Source: Bacteroidales bacterium
Lineage (GTDB): Bacteria; Bacteroidota; Bacteroidia; Bacteroidales; UBA932
NCBI GenBank assembly: GCA_016295245.1
Contig: JAEDLO010000091.1
Location: forward strand, 1-6,180
Length of the DNA stretch: 6,180 nucleotides
Direction of reading: 5' to 3'
The stretch's first letter is position 1; each line of letters opens with the position of its first letter. The position numbers and the translations under genes are program-made. Shown piece after piece: positions 1-6,158 of this stretch. Below the pieces are notes generated by a model that saw only the letters and a program-made list of their open reading frames with translations, was not told where the DNA came from and searched no databases.

Positions 1-23
1 ACGAAAAACTTACAAAAATTTAC

Positions 24-31
24 TATATTTG
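24..31 (+). promoter_or_regulatory. Bacteroidota-type -7 promoter box for the polysaccharide operon
   Basis: The octamer TATATTTG fits the Bacteroidota housekeeping -7 consensus TAnnTTTG at every fixed position. It sits in an AT-rich stretch (1-35) just upstream of the first operon gene. The matching -33 TTTG element would lie about 19-21 nt upstream, at or beyond the window edge, so only half of the promoter can be judged. Transcription would start near 36-40, giving a leader of roughly 105-110 nt before the ATG at 146. The same position rules out the TTG at 29 as a start codon, because it lies inside this box. The match is seen; promoter activity is inferred. Confidence 0.6.
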
Positions 32-87
32 TTTTCGTCTATCCTCGGAAACTTAGGCTTCGCAGTACAGAACCCGTGTGCTCAAAG

Positions 88-145
88 CTCCCGATGGACG
101 TGTTGTTTAATGACGGGAGGGCAAATGATTAATGATCAATCATTT
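88..145 (+). promoter_or_regulatory. Leader with two inverted repeats around the start codons of the first gene
   Basis: CTCCCG (88-93) is complementary to CGGGAG (114-119). Pairing would bury GGGAGG (115-120), the only Shine-Dalgarno-like sequence near a start in the operon. AAATGATT (123-130) is perfectly complementary to AATCATTT (138-145), with a 7-nt spacer, and this dyad ends directly before the ATG at 146. An alternative pairing of AATGAT (131-136) with ATCATT (139-144) competes with it. The second dyad could be an mRNA hairpin controlling start choice or a DNA operator. Short AT-rich dyads also occur by chance, so function is speculative. Confidence 0.3.
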
Positions 146-2074
146 ATGAAGTTGTTTCAAAAGATTGCAAACTGGTATTTTTCAAAATCCGCCACACCAT
201 ACTGGGTGATACTCTGCATTGACTGTCTGGTCGTGTTTTTCTCCGGCTATTTCGCCTATGCAGTTGACTATGACATTGTTAGACTTGTCAACCATCTGGG
301 TCATGTGACTTTATGGGTAATCCCTGTGCTGATTCCGTATCTGATCTTCTTCCGCGTTTTCCATACCTACAGTGGAATTATCAGATATTCATCCTTCATT
401 GACCTTGCAAGAATTGCCGGCGCATCCATTTGCGCTGTGGCTGTGCTTTTTGTATGCGGTCAGCTGGGAGGGCTGCTGGGCTTACCGGCCCCGTCAATCA
501 AGTTTTGTGCCGTCGTTTTTGCAACCACCACCCTGATGATGTGGCTGCTGAGAGTTGCGGTCAAGATGTGCTACGACATCTACCGTACCGACGAGAATAC
601 CCAAAGGGTGTATATCTATGGCGTTCGTGAAGGCGGAGTCGCCATCGCCAAGTCCATCCAGAACCAGGAACCAAGGCTCTATCGCCTTGTAGGCTTCGTA
701 AACCCTGAAGAAAAGGTAAGCACCAAGTTCATTATGGGCGTGCAGCTTCGCAGGGTTGGACCGAACCTTGTCAAGCATATGAAAGATGATAAGGTCAAGG
801 CCGTCATCGTCAACCCGCGAAATATCGAAGACTTCCGTGAGCGCCACGACCTGATCAACGAGCTTATGGCAGCGGATATCAAGATTCTCGTGATGCAGGA
901 CGCCGAGGCCTGGGATGGCAAGAGCGACTTAAACCACGGCACCATCCGCCACGTCGAGATTGAAGACCTCCTTCCCCGCGAGAAGATTGAAGTCGATATG
1001 GAGGCCATAGGCAAGTTACTCAGCGGCCGCAAGATACTCATCACCGGCGCTGCCGGATCGATAGGAAGCGAAATGGTGCGTCAGGTGGCAAAGTTCAAGC
1101 CTGCGGAGATGATACTCATCGACCAGGCGGAGACCCCTATGCATGACATCCGTCTGATGATGGCTGCGGAGCACAGCGACATCCGCGCCCTCACCATAGT
1201 CAGCTCCATCACCAACAAGGAGCATATGGAGAAGATTTTCTCCGACCACCGTCCCGACTATGTCTTCCACGCCGCAGCTTACAAGCACGTGCCTATGATG
1301 GAGGACAATCCGGCCCTCGCCGTCCAGAACAATATCTACGGCACACGAGTTATAGCCGACCTCTCCGTCAAGTACGGGACAAAGAAATTCGTGATGATCT
1401 CGACCGACAAGGCAGTGAATCCTACCAACGTGATGGGCTGCTCGAAGCGTATCTGCGAGATCTATTGTCAGAGTCTCTCCAAGGCCATTGCTGACGGAAA
1501 GGGTCCGAAGACGGCTGACGGATCGCCTGCCGTCACCCAGTTCGTCACCACCCGTTTCGGAAATGTCCTGGGTTCGAATGGCTCGGTGATTCCTATTTTC
1601 AGGCGTCAGATCAGGGAGGGTGGTCCGATTACCGTCACCCATCCTGACATCATCCGTTTCTTTATGCTCATCCCTGAGGCCTGCAAACTCGTGCTCGAGG
1701 CCGGAACTATGGGCCACGGAGGTGAGATCTTTGTCTTCGATATGGGCAAACCTGTACGCATCGTTGACCTTGCCAAGAGGATGATTTCCCTGTCCGGAGC
1801 CAAGAACATTTCAATCAAGATCACCGGTCTGCGCGACGGAGAAAAACTCTACGAAGAGGTCCTTTCAGACGAGGAGAATACTGCACCGACTCCGCACAAG
1901 AAAATCAAGGTAGCCCGTGTCCGCGAATACGATTACGAAACCGCCGTCCATAACGAGGAAAGGTTGTTGGAGGTTTCCAGAACTTTTGATGATATGGCAA
2001 TCGTGAAACTTATGAAGGAGATTGTCCCGGAATACAAGAGCCGGTCTTCGAAATATGAGGCACTCGACAAATAA
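146..2074 (+). CDS. Membrane-bound UDP-N-acetylhexosamine 4,6-dehydratase (WbpM/CapD/PglF family)
   Basis: Probable nucleotide-sugar 4,6-dehydratase turning UDP-GlcNAc into UDP-4-keto-6-deoxy-HexNAc, a precursor of sugars such as QuiNAc, FucNAc or bacillosamine in capsule, O-antigen or glycans. From the ATG at 146 it has 642 residues, normal for the long membrane form. Four hydrophobic segments lie at about 18-40, 54-72, 88-112 and 117-139. A first Rossmann-like domain begins near RVYIYG (154-159). The catalytic SDR domain follows, with TGAAGSIG (300-307) for the dinucleotide, HAAAYKHVP (375-383), STDKA (419-423) and TTRFGNVLGSNG (468-479). The usual SDR YxxxK is MGCSK (430-434), a Tyr-to-Met change typical of this subfamily. 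Starts at 125 (649 aa, with GGGAGG 4 nt upstream) and 110 are in frame. I prefer 146 because relatives have only a short tail before the WYFSK segment (10-14). First gene of the operon; ugd follows after 6 nt. The exact sugar product is not determined. Confidence 0.93.
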   Translation: MKLFQKIANWYFSKSATPYWVILCIDCLVVFFSGYFAYAVDYDIVRLVNHLGHVTLWVIPVLIPYLIFFRVFHTYSGIIRYSSFIDLARIAGASICAVAVLFVCGQLGGLLGLPAPSIKFCAVVFATTTLMMWLLRVAVKMCYDIYRTDENTQRVYIYGVREGGVAIAKSIQNQEPRLYRLVGFVNPEEKVSTKFIMGVQLRRVGPNLVKHMKDDKVKAVIVNPRNIEDFRERHDLINELMAADIKILVMQDAEAWDGKSDLNHGTIRHVEIEDLLPREKIEVDMEAIGKLLSGRKILITGAAGSIGSEMVRQVAKFKPAEMILIDQAETPMHDIRLMMAAEHSDIRALTIVSSITNKEHMEKIFSDHRPDYVFHAAAYKHVPMMEDNPALAVQNNIYGTRVIADLSVKYGTKKFVMISTDKAVNPTNVMGCSKRICEIYCQSLSKAIADGKGPKTADGSPAVTQFVTTRFGNVLGSNGSVIPIFRRQIREGGPITVTHPDIIRFFMLIPEACKLVLEAGTMGHGGEIFVFDMGKPVRIVDLAKRMISLSGAKNISIKITGLRDGEKLYEEVLSDEENTAPTPHKKIKVARVREYDYETAVHNEERLLEVSRTFDDMAIVKLMKEIVPEYKSRSSKYEALDK

Positions 2075-2080
2075 TTCTAT

Positions 2081-3430
2081 ATGAACAAGTTTGAAGATTT
2101 GAAAATAGCCGTCGCCGGTACCGGCTATGTCGGTCTGAGTATGGCTACCCTTCTGGCCCAGCACCACAGCGTCACGGCAGTTGACGTTGTGCCTGAGAAG
2201 GTGGATAAGATTAACCATCGAATTTCTCCCATCCAGGATGAATATATAGAGAAGTTCTTTGCAGAGAAGGATTTGAAGCTTTCCGCAACCCTCGACGGCA
2301 AGTCCGCATACAAGGATGCGGATTTTGTGATTATCGCGGCTCCTACCAACTATGACCCGCAGAAGAATTTCTTCGATACCCACCACATTGAGGATGTCAT
2401 TGACCTTGTCGTCAGCGTCAATCCTGACGCCGTGATGGTCATCAAGAGCACCATCCCTGTGGGATACACCCGCAGCCTCTATGTGAAATACGCCCTGAAG
2501 TTCCTCACCGACCCCGCCCTTGCGGGCAAGAAGTTCAACCTGCTCTTCTCGCCTGAGTTCCTGCGCGAGAGCAAGGCCCTTGAGGACAATCTCTGGCCTT
2601 CGCGCATCATTGTGGGTTATCCTAAGCCACTGAACTCCCTGCAGGAGAAGCAGTGGGAGGAAGAGAATGCGGCAATCAAGGCGATAGGCAGCCCTAAAGC
2701 CGAGGAATATGCCCACATCTTCGCCCGTCTGCTGCAGGAGGGTGCCGTCAAGGAAGGCATCCCGACCCTCTTTATGGGGCTCAAGGAGGCCGAAGCGGTC
2801 AAGCTTTTCGCCAACACCTACCTTGCCCTGCGCGTCAGTTACTTCAATGAACTTGATACCTACGCCGATATGAAGGGCCTCGACACCAAGGCCATCATCA
2901 GCGGAGTCGGCCTCGACCCGCGCATCGGAACCCACTATAACAACCCATCCTTCGGCTATGGCGGCTACTGCCTCCCGAAGGACTCCAAGCAGCTGCTTGC
3001 CAACTATCAGGATGTGCCGCAGCAGATGATGACCGCTATTGTGGAGAGCAACCGCACCCGCAAGGATTTCATTGCCGACCGCGTACTTCAGAAAGCGGGC
3101 TGGTATGCCTATTCGAGCGACAACCAATATGACGGCAAGAAACAGCCTGTCACCATCGGCGTCTTCCGCCTGACTATGAAGAGCAACAGCGACAATTTCC
3201 GCCAGAGCGCCATACAGGGCATTATGAAGCGCGTCAAGGCCAAGGGAGCGAATGTCATCATCTACGAGCCGGCTCTCGCGGACGGAGATTCATTTTTCGG
3301 TTCACTTGTCGTCAACGACCTTGAGCAGTTCAAGGCTCAGTCGGATGCCATCATTGCGAACCGCTATGACGACTGCCTGAAGGATGTGGAGGAAAAAGTA
3401 TATACCAGGGATATTTTCGGAAGGGATTAG
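2081..3430 (+). CDS. ugd: UDP-glucose 6-dehydrogenase
   Basis: Oxidises UDP-glucose to UDP-glucuronate with two NAD+ in the cytoplasm, supplying uronic acid for surface polysaccharide. The 449-residue protein begins with a Rossmann fold (GTGYVG, 13-18; Asp35 after the second strand favours NAD+). Family active-site residues are present: Thr124 in KSTIPVG, Glu159 in FSPEFLRES, Lys241 and Asn245 in EAVKLFANTY, and the thioester-forming Cys297 with Asp301 in GYGGYCLPKD (292-301). The C-terminal domain contains MKSNSDNFRQSA and the protein ends DIFGRD. From memory this resembles enterobacterial Ugd closely along its whole length, which supports UDP-glucose over GDP-mannose or UDP-ManNAc as substrate. 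It is about 60 residues longer than the E. coli enzyme, with extra sequence around 135-150, 178-205 and 340-355. The ATG is 6 nt after the previous stop and rmlD starts 3 nt after this stop, so it is part of the operon. Confidence 0.95.
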   Translation: MNKFEDLKIAVAGTGYVGLSMATLLAQHHSVTAVDVVPEKVDKINHRISPIQDEYIEKFFAEKDLKLSATLDGKSAYKDADFVIIAAPTNYDPQKNFFDTHHIEDVIDLVVSVNPDAVMVIKSTIPVGYTRSLYVKYALKFLTDPALAGKKFNLLFSPEFLRESKALEDNLWPSRIIVGYPKPLNSLQEKQWEEENAAIKAIGSPKAEEYAHIFARLLQEGAVKEGIPTLFMGLKEAEAVKLFANTYLALRVSYFNELDTYADMKGLDTKAIISGVGLDPRIGTHYNNPSFGYGGYCLPKDSKQLLANYQDVPQQMMTAIVESNRTRKDFIADRVLQKAGWYAYSSDNQYDGKKQPVTIGVFRLTMKSNSDNFRQSAIQGIMKRVKAKGANVIIYEPALADGDSFFGSLVVNDLEQFKAQSDAIIANRYDDCLKDVEEKVYTRDIFGRD

Positions 3431-3433
3431 TAT

Positions 3434-4321
3434 ATGAATATATTAGTAACCGGCGCGAACGGACAGCTCGGCAACGAGATGCGTATTGTCAGCCGAAACA
3501 GCACGGACAATTACATCTTCACTGATGTCAATCAGGTCGAGGGCGTGCAGACCACTTTTCTGGACATCACTGACCTGGAGGCGATACGCGCGATGGTCAA
3601 GGAGCAAAAAATCGAAGCGATAGTCAACTGTGCGGCTTGGACCAATGTGGACGCCTGCGAGACCGACCCAAAGCTTGCAGCCCTGGCGGTGAAGCTCAAT
3701 GCAGATGCTCCAGAAAACCTCGCCCTGGCGATGAAAGAGGTTGACGGCTGGCTGGTGCAGATTTCTACTGACTACGTCTTCGGCAGGGAACCTTACAATG
3801 TCCCTTGCAGCCCCGATCAGAAGGGGACTCCGACGGGCGTGTACGGTCTTACCAAGCTGCACGGAGAGCAGAAGATTATGGCTTCTGGTTGCAAGTATGT
3901 CATTATCCGCACCGCCTGGCTCTATTCTGAATTCGGGAAGAATTTCTGCAAGACTATGCTGAACCTCACGGCAACAAAGCCTCAGCTCAGGGTAGTCTTC
4001 GACCAATGCGGTACGCCTACTTATGCGCTCGACCTTGCAAACGCCATCTTGACCATACTCCAGAATCCTCAGACCGGCGTTTTCCATTACTCCAACGAGG
4101 GTGTGACAAGCTGGTATGATTTCACCTGTATGATTGCCAGGATTGCGGGCAACAACGCCTGCGACATCCAGCCTTGCTACAGCTCGGAATTCCCGTCTCC
4201 GGTCAAGCGCCCTGCCTACAGTGTGCTGGACAAGAAGACCATCAAGGATACTTTCGGAGTCAAGGTTCCATACTGGGTCGACTCCCTTGAAATATGTATT
4301 AATAACATTAAGAACCGATAA
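3434..4321 (+). CDS. rmlD: dTDP-4-dehydrorhamnose reductase
   Basis: Last step of dTDP-L-rhamnose synthesis: NAD(P)H-dependent reduction of dTDP-4-dehydro-L-rhamnose in the cytoplasm. The 295-residue length is normal for RmlD (also called RfbD). The start is an SDR nucleotide-binding motif GANGQLG (7-13). Next come NCAAWTNVDACE, typical of RmlD, the catalytic STDYVF (111-116; Thr112 and Asp113) and YGLTK (137-141) giving Tyr137-x3-Lys141. RTAWLYSEFGKNF follows, and near the C-terminus KRPAYSVLD, the usual RPxxSxLD sugar-binding signature. All key residues are intact. It lies 3 nt after ugd and 2 nt before rmlA. A closely related dTDP-sugar reductase making another 6-deoxyhexose cannot be excluded, but the neighbouring rmlA supports rhamnose. 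Confidence 0.94.
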   Translation: MNILVTGANGQLGNEMRIVSRNSTDNYIFTDVNQVEGVQTTFLDITDLEAIRAMVKEQKIEAIVNCAAWTNVDACETDPKLAALAVKLNADAPENLALAMKEVDGWLVQISTDYVFGREPYNVPCSPDQKGTPTGVYGLTKLHGEQKIMASGCKYVIIRTAWLYSEFGKNFCKTMLNLTATKPQLRVVFDQCGTPTYALDLANAILTILQNPQTGVFHYSNEGVTSWYDFTCMIARIAGNNACDIQPCYSSEFPSPVKRPAYSVLDKKTIKDTFGVKVPYWVDSLEICINNIKNR

Positions 4322-4323
4322 TT

Positions 4324-5229
4324 ATGAAAGGTATCGTTTTGGCCGGCGGTTCCGGAACCCGCCTTTATCCTATTACAAAGGGCATCTCCAAGCAGCTGAT
4401 GCCTATTTACGACAAGCCTATGGTTTATTACCCGATTTCGGTTCTGATGCTTGCCGGTATCCGCGAAATCCTTATCATTTCAACCCCGTTTGACCTTCCG
4501 GGTTTCAAACGCCTGCTTGGGGACGGCTCTGATTACGGAGTTCACTTCGAATATGCCGAACAGCCTTCGCCTGACGGCCTGGCGCAGGCCTTCACCATAG
4601 GCAAGGACTTCATCGGCGACGACAGCGTGTGCCTTGTGCTCGGAGATAATATCTTCCACGGCTCCGGTTTTACCGCTATGCTCAAGGAGGCAGTCAGAAC
4701 AGCAGAGCAGGAGAAGAAGGCCACGGTGTTCGGATATTGGGTGAATGATCCTGAGCGCTATGGCGTCGCCGAGTTTGACAAGCAGGGCAACTGCTTGAGC
4801 ATCGAGGAGAAACCTGCCAAACCTAAGAGCAACTATGCTGTGGTCGGCCTTTATTTCTATCCTAACAAGGTCGTTGACATTGCCTCCAAGATTAAGCCCT
4901 CAGCTCGTGGGGAATATGAGATCACTACGGTTAACCAGTGGTTCCTCAGTGACGGCGAACTCAAGGTCCAGACCCTGGGTCGCGGCTTTGCCTGGCTCGA
5001 TACAGGAACACACGATTCTCTCGCAGAGGCTTCGACTTATATCGAAGTCCTGGAGAAGAGGCAGGGCCTCAAGGTTGCCTGTCTTGAGGGTATCGCCTAC
5101 CGTCAGGGTTGGATAAACGAGGAGCGTATGCGTGAGCTCGCCCAGCCTATGCTCAAGAATCAGTATGGTCAGTATCTGCTAAAGGTTATTGATGAACTCA
5201 AGGATACCGGCCGAACGAATCTAGACTAG
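4324..5229 (+). CDS. rmlA: Glucose-1-phosphate thymidylyltransferase
   Basis: First step of dTDP-L-rhamnose synthesis: glucose 1-phosphate plus dTTP gives dTDP-glucose and pyrophosphate. The 301-residue length is close to typical RmlA (also called RfbA). The nucleotide-binding signature GGSGTRLYP (8-16) and KQLMPIYDKPMVYYP (23-37) are intact. So are QPSPDGLAQA (79-88), LGDNIFHG (105-112) with metal-binding Asp107, EEKP (161-164) with Lys163, and WLDTGTHDSL (224-233) with the second metal ligand Asp226. The C-terminal helices, including YRQGWI, belong to the allosteric part of RmlA, where dTDP-rhamnose acts as feedback inhibitor in characterised members. The ATG is 2 nt after the rmlD stop, suggesting translational coupling. 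It is the last gene of the operon: the next gene is convergent and only 2 nt separate the two stop codons, so no terminator fits between them. Confidence 0.96.
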   Translation: MKGIVLAGGSGTRLYPITKGISKQLMPIYDKPMVYYPISVLMLAGIREILIISTPFDLPGFKRLLGDGSDYGVHFEYAEQPSPDGLAQAFTIGKDFIGDDSVCLVLGDNIFHGSGFTAMLKEAVRTAEQEKKATVFGYWVNDPERYGVAEFDKQGNCLSIEEKPAKPKSNYAVVGLYFYPNKVVDIASKIKPSARGEYEITTVNQWFLSDGELKVQTLGRGFAWLDTGTHDSLAEASTYIEVLEKRQGLKVACLEGIAYRQGWINEERMRELAQPMLKNQYGQYLLKVIDELKDTGRTNLD

Positions 5230-5231
5230 AG

Positions 5232-5852
5232 TTATTCCACGAAACGATATTTAGACTTGTCCCGGGGCTTTGCCTTGGGACTTTCGTTTGCATAGCCGAA
5301 ACCTATGCAGATGATGAGTTTGTAGCCTTTGCTGAAGCCGAGCTTCTCCTGGACTTCCTGGATTGCTTTGCAGGAAGGAATTTCCGGCTCCGCGATGAGT
5401 CTGACCGGGCTGCCGAGACAGACGGATCCCACACCCATCGACCAGGCTGACAGCATCATATTTTCGCTCAGCAGGCCGCAGTCGATAGGAGAGCAGTCGT
5501 AGCCTGTGTCGTTGGCGATGAACATCACCACCGGAGACTCCCTGAAGCATCCTCTTGCCATCTTGTTTGACGGGTTGGCTTCGGCCATTGCGTCCTTGAT
5601 GGCTTCGAGTGTTTGGGGATTGTCCACGATGCGGATTTCCCAGGACTGCTTGTTGAGGCCGCTTGGGGCATTGATGCCGGCAAACAGGATTTGTTCGAGA
5701 GTGTCGCGTCCGACCGGTACAGGCTTGTATTTCCGAATACTTCTGCGGCTCATTATCACTTCCTTGACAGTCTCTGATATGGACCTCTGCTCCTGTGCGA
5801 AGCCTGCGCACGCCATCATTGCGGTGGCAAGAATCAAAGCTAAACGTTTCAT
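5232..5852 (-). CDS. Nitroreductase-family flavoprotein with N-terminal signal peptide
   Basis: FMN-dependent oxidoreductase of the nitroreductase superfamily; the natural substrate cannot be told from sequence. From the ATG at 5852 (read leftward) it has 206 residues. Residues 1-19 look like a signal peptide: MKR, then a hydrophobic stretch, then AGFA before Gln20, so signal peptidase I cleavage near 19/20 is plausible. The nitroreductase fold follows: SRRSIRKY (35-42) and APSGLNKQSWEI (62-73) for flavin binding, a central helix after IDCGLLSENMML (123-134), GVGSVCLGSP (140-149), and the C-terminal strand LIICIGFGYANESPK. It is rich in cysteine (seven in the full product). A start at Met34 (ATG at 5751-5753) would give a cytoplasmic protein of 173 aa, but the signal-like stretch would then be unexplained. 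A TTG at 5873 is in frame and unlikely. It converges on rmlA with a 2-nt gap and has no obvious link to polysaccharide synthesis. No convincing -33/-7 pair is visible upstream; TAACTTG at 5877-5871 is only a partial -7 match. Confidence 0.88.
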   Translation of the reverse strand: MKRLALILATAMMACAGFAQEQRSISETVKEVIMSRRSIRKYKPVPVGRDTLEQILFAGINAPSGLNKQSWEIRIVDNPQTLEAIKDAMAEANPSNKMARGCFRESPVVMFIANDTGYDCSPIDCGLLSENMMLSAWSMGVGSVCLGSPVRLIAEPEIPSCKAIQEVQEKLGFSKGYKLIICIGFGYANESPKAKPRDKSKYRFVE

Positions 5853-6033
5853 TCGTACTATATTTTTCCGCAAGTTACGAAAATTTTGCCTTTCTCCTGC
5901 GCCCCGCTTGCCTCTTGCCTGTGGGGTCTCCCGAACTAGAACAATCTCTTCAGTCAGTCCAAGACTTGTTCCAAGCCTTCATCAGCAAACACAATCAGTT
6001 CTTCCTTCACAAACCCCTCAAACCCTTGCCTTC
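5853..6033. other. Intergenic stretch upstream of the nitroreductase gene
   Basis: I see no ATG-started gene here. Near the nitroreductase start it is AT-rich and should hold that gene's promoter. Positions 5902-5907 and 5921-5926 could form a 6-bp stem (one G-U pair) with no T-run after it on either strand. The heptamer TTGCCTC/TTGCCTG is repeated in tandem at about 5908-5921. From 5954 rightward the - strand has an open frame described separately. Confidence 0.5.
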
Positions 6034-6055
6034 TGTCAATCACCTGCGCACTCAA
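6034..6055 (+). repeat. Direct repeat copy 1 (22 bp; left arm of the palindrome)
   Basis: This 22-bp segment, beginning TGTCAATCACCTGCGCAC, recurs at 6159-6180 with a single T/C difference at its 19th base. It overlaps the left arm of the palindrome. On the - strand it reads LSAQVID. Confidence 0.85.
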
Positions 6056-6105
6056 TGTGCCCCACAGGTGCTTCTGGAGGGGGGCACCCGCGCAGGTGAA
6101 TGACA
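6034..6105. repeat. Imperfect palindromic element (nested inverted repeats)
   Basis: The left arm 6034-6049 (TGTCAATCACCTGCGC) is the reverse complement of 6090-6105 (GCGCAGGTGAATGACA) except at one position. Inside, GTGCCCC (6057-6063) is perfectly complementary to GGGGCAC (6081-6087). The result is a long interrupted hairpin with a 17-nt apical loop (6064-6080). The size and GC-rich stem resemble REP-like or MITE-like intergenic palindromes. There is no T-run beside it, so it is not a classical intrinsic terminator. No flanking target-site duplication is evident. Confidence 0.75.
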
Positions 6106-6158
6106 AAATTGATCGAGTGCCCGTCAGAGGTATGTCAGAGAGTGGTGGCCTGGCTTCG
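6106..6158. other. Spacer between the palindrome and the second repeat copy
   Basis: This 53-bp stretch contains a short direct repeat, GTCAGAG at 6123-6129 and 6134-6140, with an 11-bp period. I see nothing else in it except the - strand frame ends noted above. It is not similar to the sequence left of copy 1. Confidence 0.4.

Noticed and set aside
29..145. TTG at 29 as start of the dehydratase
   Set aside because: It lies within the -7 promoter box, and the extra residues do not resemble the N-terminus of the family.
1016..1717. 233-codon open frame on the - strand
   Set aside because: It is antisense to the catalytic domain of the dehydratase, with a histidine- and arginine-rich, domain-free product.
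1865..3127. 420-codon open frame on the - strand
   Set aside because: It lies opposite the dehydratase end and ugd, both supported by conserved motifs. Its product is a biased shadow with no recognisable domain.
3443..4087. 214-codon open frame on the - strand
   Set aside because: It is antisense to rmlD, whose motifs are intact; the shadow has no recognisable features.
5902..5926. Possible intrinsic terminator
   Set aside because: The stem is only 6 bp with a G-U pair and a 13-nt loop, and no T-run follows it on either strand.
5506..6099. 197-codon open frame on the + strand
   Set aside because: Most of it is antisense to the nitroreductase, and the rest runs through the repeat region. 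The product has no recognisable features.
6034..6105. Integron attC site
   Set aside because: It has imperfect palindromic structure, but I see no paired core sites of the attC type and no integrase or cassette layout in the window.
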